Shown in pieces: positions 62,033 through 64,000 of a stretch of 64,000 nucleotides of DNA. The position numbers and the translations under genes are program-made. Numbering within the stretch: position 1 is the first letter of the stretch; every line of letters begins with the position of its first letter. The stretch lies in assembly GCF_016907875.1 (NCBI RefSeq), contig NZ_JAFBCU010000001.1, forward strand, positions 3,012,991 through 3,076,990. The letters run 5' to 3'. The stretch is from Arthrobacter roseus. Lineage in GTDB: Bacteria; Actinomycetota; Actinomycetes; Actinomycetales; Micrococcaceae. The notes beneath the pieces were generated by a model. It worked only from the letters and a program-made list of their open reading frames with translations, was not told the DNA's origin and did no database searches.

Positions 62033-63640
62033 ATGTCAGCATCTAGTTCCCAGGGGCAACAGCCCGAGAGCGTCATTCCCGCAGAACTGCTCTGCGACCG
62101 GCATGACCCAAACGCGACGGCATTCACTATTGCCGATGCCGAGCTGCAGTCCACCCGTCTGACCTACGGCGACATTCGGACGCGTTCAGAGCAGGCCGCG
62201 GCAGCGTTCCAGGGTCTTGGCGTGAAACCCGGTGACCGCGTTGCCACGCTGATGGGCAAGAGCGCTGATCTCGTTGTTGTCCTGCTGGGCTTGTGGCGGT
62301 TGGGCGCCGTCCACGTACCGTTATTTACTGCTTTTGCGACGCCCGCCATCCGGGTGCGGCTGGAACGCAGTGGCGCCGTCGTCGTTGTCACGGATGCTGG
62401 CCAACGCAACAAGTTGGTGGAGGGCGGGCTCGCCGAGGATCTGGGCTTGCAGCTCATTGTTGCCGGCGCTGGAACGGAACCGACTGAGGGCGACCTGGCG
62501 CTGACTCCCCTGCTCGACTCGCACGAGCCTGGGTTCAAAGCTGTTTCCAGAGCGCCGGATGATGCGCTAGTGGAGATTTTTACGTCCGGAACCACTGGTG
62601 CGCCGAAGGGCGTGCAGGTTCCGGTGCGCGCGCTGGCTGCGTTCGACGCATATTTCACCTACGGGCTGGACGTCCGCGAAGACGATGTGTTTTGGAACGC
62701 AGCGGATCCCGGGTGGGCGTACGGACTGTACTACGGCATTCTTGCGCCGCTCTACGCGGGTCGGGCTAACCTACTGCTGACCACCGGTTTCAGCGCCGAC
62801 GTCGCCTGGGACGTGCTGACAAAGTTCCAGGTCACCAACTTTGCGGCAGCACCGACCATTTTCCGGTCCATGCGTGCGGCGCGGCCCGACGGCGTTGAAG
62901 GCTTGGCTCTCCGGGTTGCTTCCAGCGCCGGCGAACCGCTCGACGCGGCCACGATCGAGTGGGCTACATCCCATCTCGGCTCCGTGATTCGCGACCAATA
63001 CGGGCAGACCGAGATGGGCATGTGCATCATCAATGGGTGGCAGGAGGACGTGGTCGGCGAGCTTCGGCCGGGGTCCATGGGTACGCCGATGCCCGGTTAC
63101 GCGGCGGCTGTCCTGGAGATGGAATCCGACGTCCAGGCGTCTCCGGGCACGTCCGGCCGTGTGGCGATCGACGTCCCTGGTAGCCCGCTGATGTGGTTCT
63201 CCGGGTACACCAACGACCCCGAGAAAACGGCTGAACGGTATAGCTCTGACGGCCGCTGGTATTTCACTGGTGATAGCGGCCGGATGGATGAGGACGGCTA
63301 CTACTTCTTTTCTTCGCGCGACGACGACGTGGTGATCATGGCTGGTTACCGGATTGGGCCGTTCGAGGTGGAGTCGGTGATGTCCACGCATCCTGCGGTT
63401 CGCGAGGTTGCCGTCATCGGTGTGCCGGACGAGCTGCGCGGCGAGCGGCTTGAGGCGTGTGTTGTGCTCAATGATCCGTCGTTGAGTTCATCGGAACTGG
63501 TGACGGAACTGCAGCAGCTGGTGAAGAAGCAGTACGCTGCCCACGCTTACCCGCGCAACGTGCACTTTGTGGACGAGCTCCCCAAGACCCCGAGCGGTAA
63601 GGTCCAGCGGTTCGTCCTGCGGCAGGAGTTCGGGGTTTGA
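62033..63640 (+). CDS. AMP-forming acyl-CoA synthetase
   Basis: This 535-residue adenylate-forming ligase has the P-loop-like FTSGTTGAPKGVQV, the YGQTEMG motif, RWYFTGDSGRMDEDGYYFF and the catalytic lysine in PKTPSGKVQRF. It resembles acetyl/medium-chain acyl-CoA synthetases; the acid is not predictable. ATG 62033 has GGAG seven bases upstream; ATG 62021 is an alternative. Confidence 0.92.
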   Translation: MSASSSQGQQPESVIPAELLCDRHDPNATAFTIADAELQSTRLTYGDIRTRSEQAAAAFQGLGVKPGDRVATLMGKSADLVVVLLGLWRLGAVHVPLFTAFATPAIRVRLERSGAVVVVTDAGQRNKLVEGGLAEDLGLQLIVAGAGTEPTEGDLALTPLLDSHEPGFKAVSRAPDDALVEIFTSGTTGAPKGVQVPVRALAAFDAYFTYGLDVREDDVFWNAADPGWAYGLYYGILAPLYAGRANLLLTTGFSADVAWDVLTKFQVTNFAAAPTIFRSMRAARPDGVEGLALRVASSAGEPLDAATIEWATSHLGSVIRDQYGQTEMGMCIINGWQEDVVGELRPGSMGTPMPGYAAAVLEMESDVQASPGTSGRVAIDVPGSPLMWFSGYTNDPEKTAERYSSDGRWYFTGDSGRMDEDGYYFFSSRDDDVVIMAGYRIGPFEVESVMSTHPAVREVAVIGVPDELRGERLEACVVLNDPSLSSSELVTELQQLVKKQYAAHAYPRNVHFVDELPKTPSGKVQRFVLRQEFGV

Positions 63641-63670
63641 GTCTGGGTTACTCTCCGTGCACCGTCCCGA

Positions 63671-63754
63671 ATCCAGCAGGTTTCAGCAGCTGTTCCGGCG
63701 TGTCACGGCAACACGCCGTGTATTCAGCGGACTGAGATGCCAAAACTGCTGGAT
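63671..63754. repeat. Structured intergenic element with nested stems
   Basis: An outer stem (ATCCAGCAG near 63671-63679 with CTGCTGGAT near 63746-63754) encloses a perfect 7-bp hairpin, GGCGTGT/ACACGCC at 63697-63717. The nested form resembles REP or integron-like palindromic elements. It lies after the acyl-CoA synthetase gene. It has no T-tract, so it is not a classic terminator. Confidence 0.6.
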
Positions 63755-63928
63755 ATGGCACGGGCCAGGGGTGGTTGCGAGTCAGAAGGGTTCGGCCAGG
63801 GTACACATCTACTCGCACGGGTGAAATTGAAAGACAGGTAGCCGCTACTCGTGCGCATAGTCCCCGCAGAGGTCAGAGTGATAGACGTAGCCAAAGTGAC
63901 CAATGTGATTCAGGAAGCGGGTGTGGCC

Positions 63929-64000
63929 ATGTCAGGCAATAATAAGGTGCTGACCGACCTTCTCACAGTCTCGGAGATAGCCAGCATGATGCGGGTATCA
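63929..64000 (+). CDS. Excisionase-type helix-turn-helix protein (truncated by the window end)
   Basis: The visible 24 residues (MSGNNKVLTDLLTVSEIASM...) begin the MerR/excisionase-like helix-turn-helix LLTVSEIASMMRVS seen in small actinobacterial DNA-binding proteins. The reading frame runs off the window. The start is uncertain, because in-frame GTG codons at 63878 and 63851 would add up to 26 residues. Confidence 0.55.
   Translation, partial: MSGNNKVLTDLLTVSEIASMMRVS

Overview
The window looks like chromosomal DNA of a high-GC actinobacterium close to Arthrobacter (Micrococcaceae). This rests on gene content and codon use, not on a marker gene: an LpqY-SugABC sugar importer, a DUF6480 protein, an Rv2629/Balon-type eRF1-like factor, cysteine-free L28-L33-S14 paralogues, DtxR/IdeR-like boxes and frequent GTG/TTG starts. 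No rRNA, CRISPR array, intact prophage or intact insertion sequence is present. There is one tRNA, tRNA-Gly(CCC).

Layout. 0-7.5 kb: a probable emfourin-type protease inhibitor, tRNA-Gly, panD, and the trehalose-type ABC importer. 7.5-8.7 kb: a DUF559 nuclease-like gene between two direct copies of a structured 85-bp repeat. 8.7-14.4 kb: an NHL/thioredoxin-fold protein, a CopD-CtaG fusion, HU, and the zinc-independent ribosomal cluster rpmB-rpmG-rpsN. 14.7-22 kb: a membrane-stress module (DUF3618, holin-like, YqjD/LEA-like, YihY), the eRF1-like factor, an SGNH hydrolase, a lipid kinase and a secreted M23 peptidase. 22.2-26.5 kb: a siderophore uptake operon whose ATPase is fused to a siderophore-interacting reductase. 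Its likely binding protein lies alone at 40.5-41.5 kb, and both loci carry an IdeR-like box. 28.9-33 kb is a graveyard of broken genes: ferritin-like, carboxymuconolactone decarboxylase-like, DUF1622, IstB-like and a mobile-element helicase. 33-44 kb holds ordinary metabolic and regulatory genes. They include an orphan OmpR-type regulator whose C-terminus is encoded by a repeat, an HPt-like protein without its histidine, and a scrambled NCS2 purine permease.

45.4-56.7 kb is the most coherent system: a GntR/FCD regulator followed by ten tightly spaced or overlapping genes. They encode an SDR, a CMD-like protein, a TAXI-TRAP importer with DUF1850, an MFS carrier, an L-2-hydroxyglutarate oxidase-like protein, a second SDR without the YxxxK residues, a class III CoA-transferase and a glutaryl-CoA dehydrogenase that keeps the substrate-binding arginine. 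I read this as uptake and breakdown of glutarate and/or 2-hydroxyglutarate (or a precursor), controlled by a palindromic operator at 46133-46149. The window ends with YrhK, a PadR-ABC1 kinase pair, an AMIN-like secreted protein, an SDR, a PLDc_N protein, thymidine kinase, an acyl-CoA synthetase, a structured intergenic element and the start of a helix-turn-helix gene.

Start sites were moved from the longest reading frame to the best ribosome-binding site wherever the sequence allowed. Family names come from reading the proteins, not from database searches.
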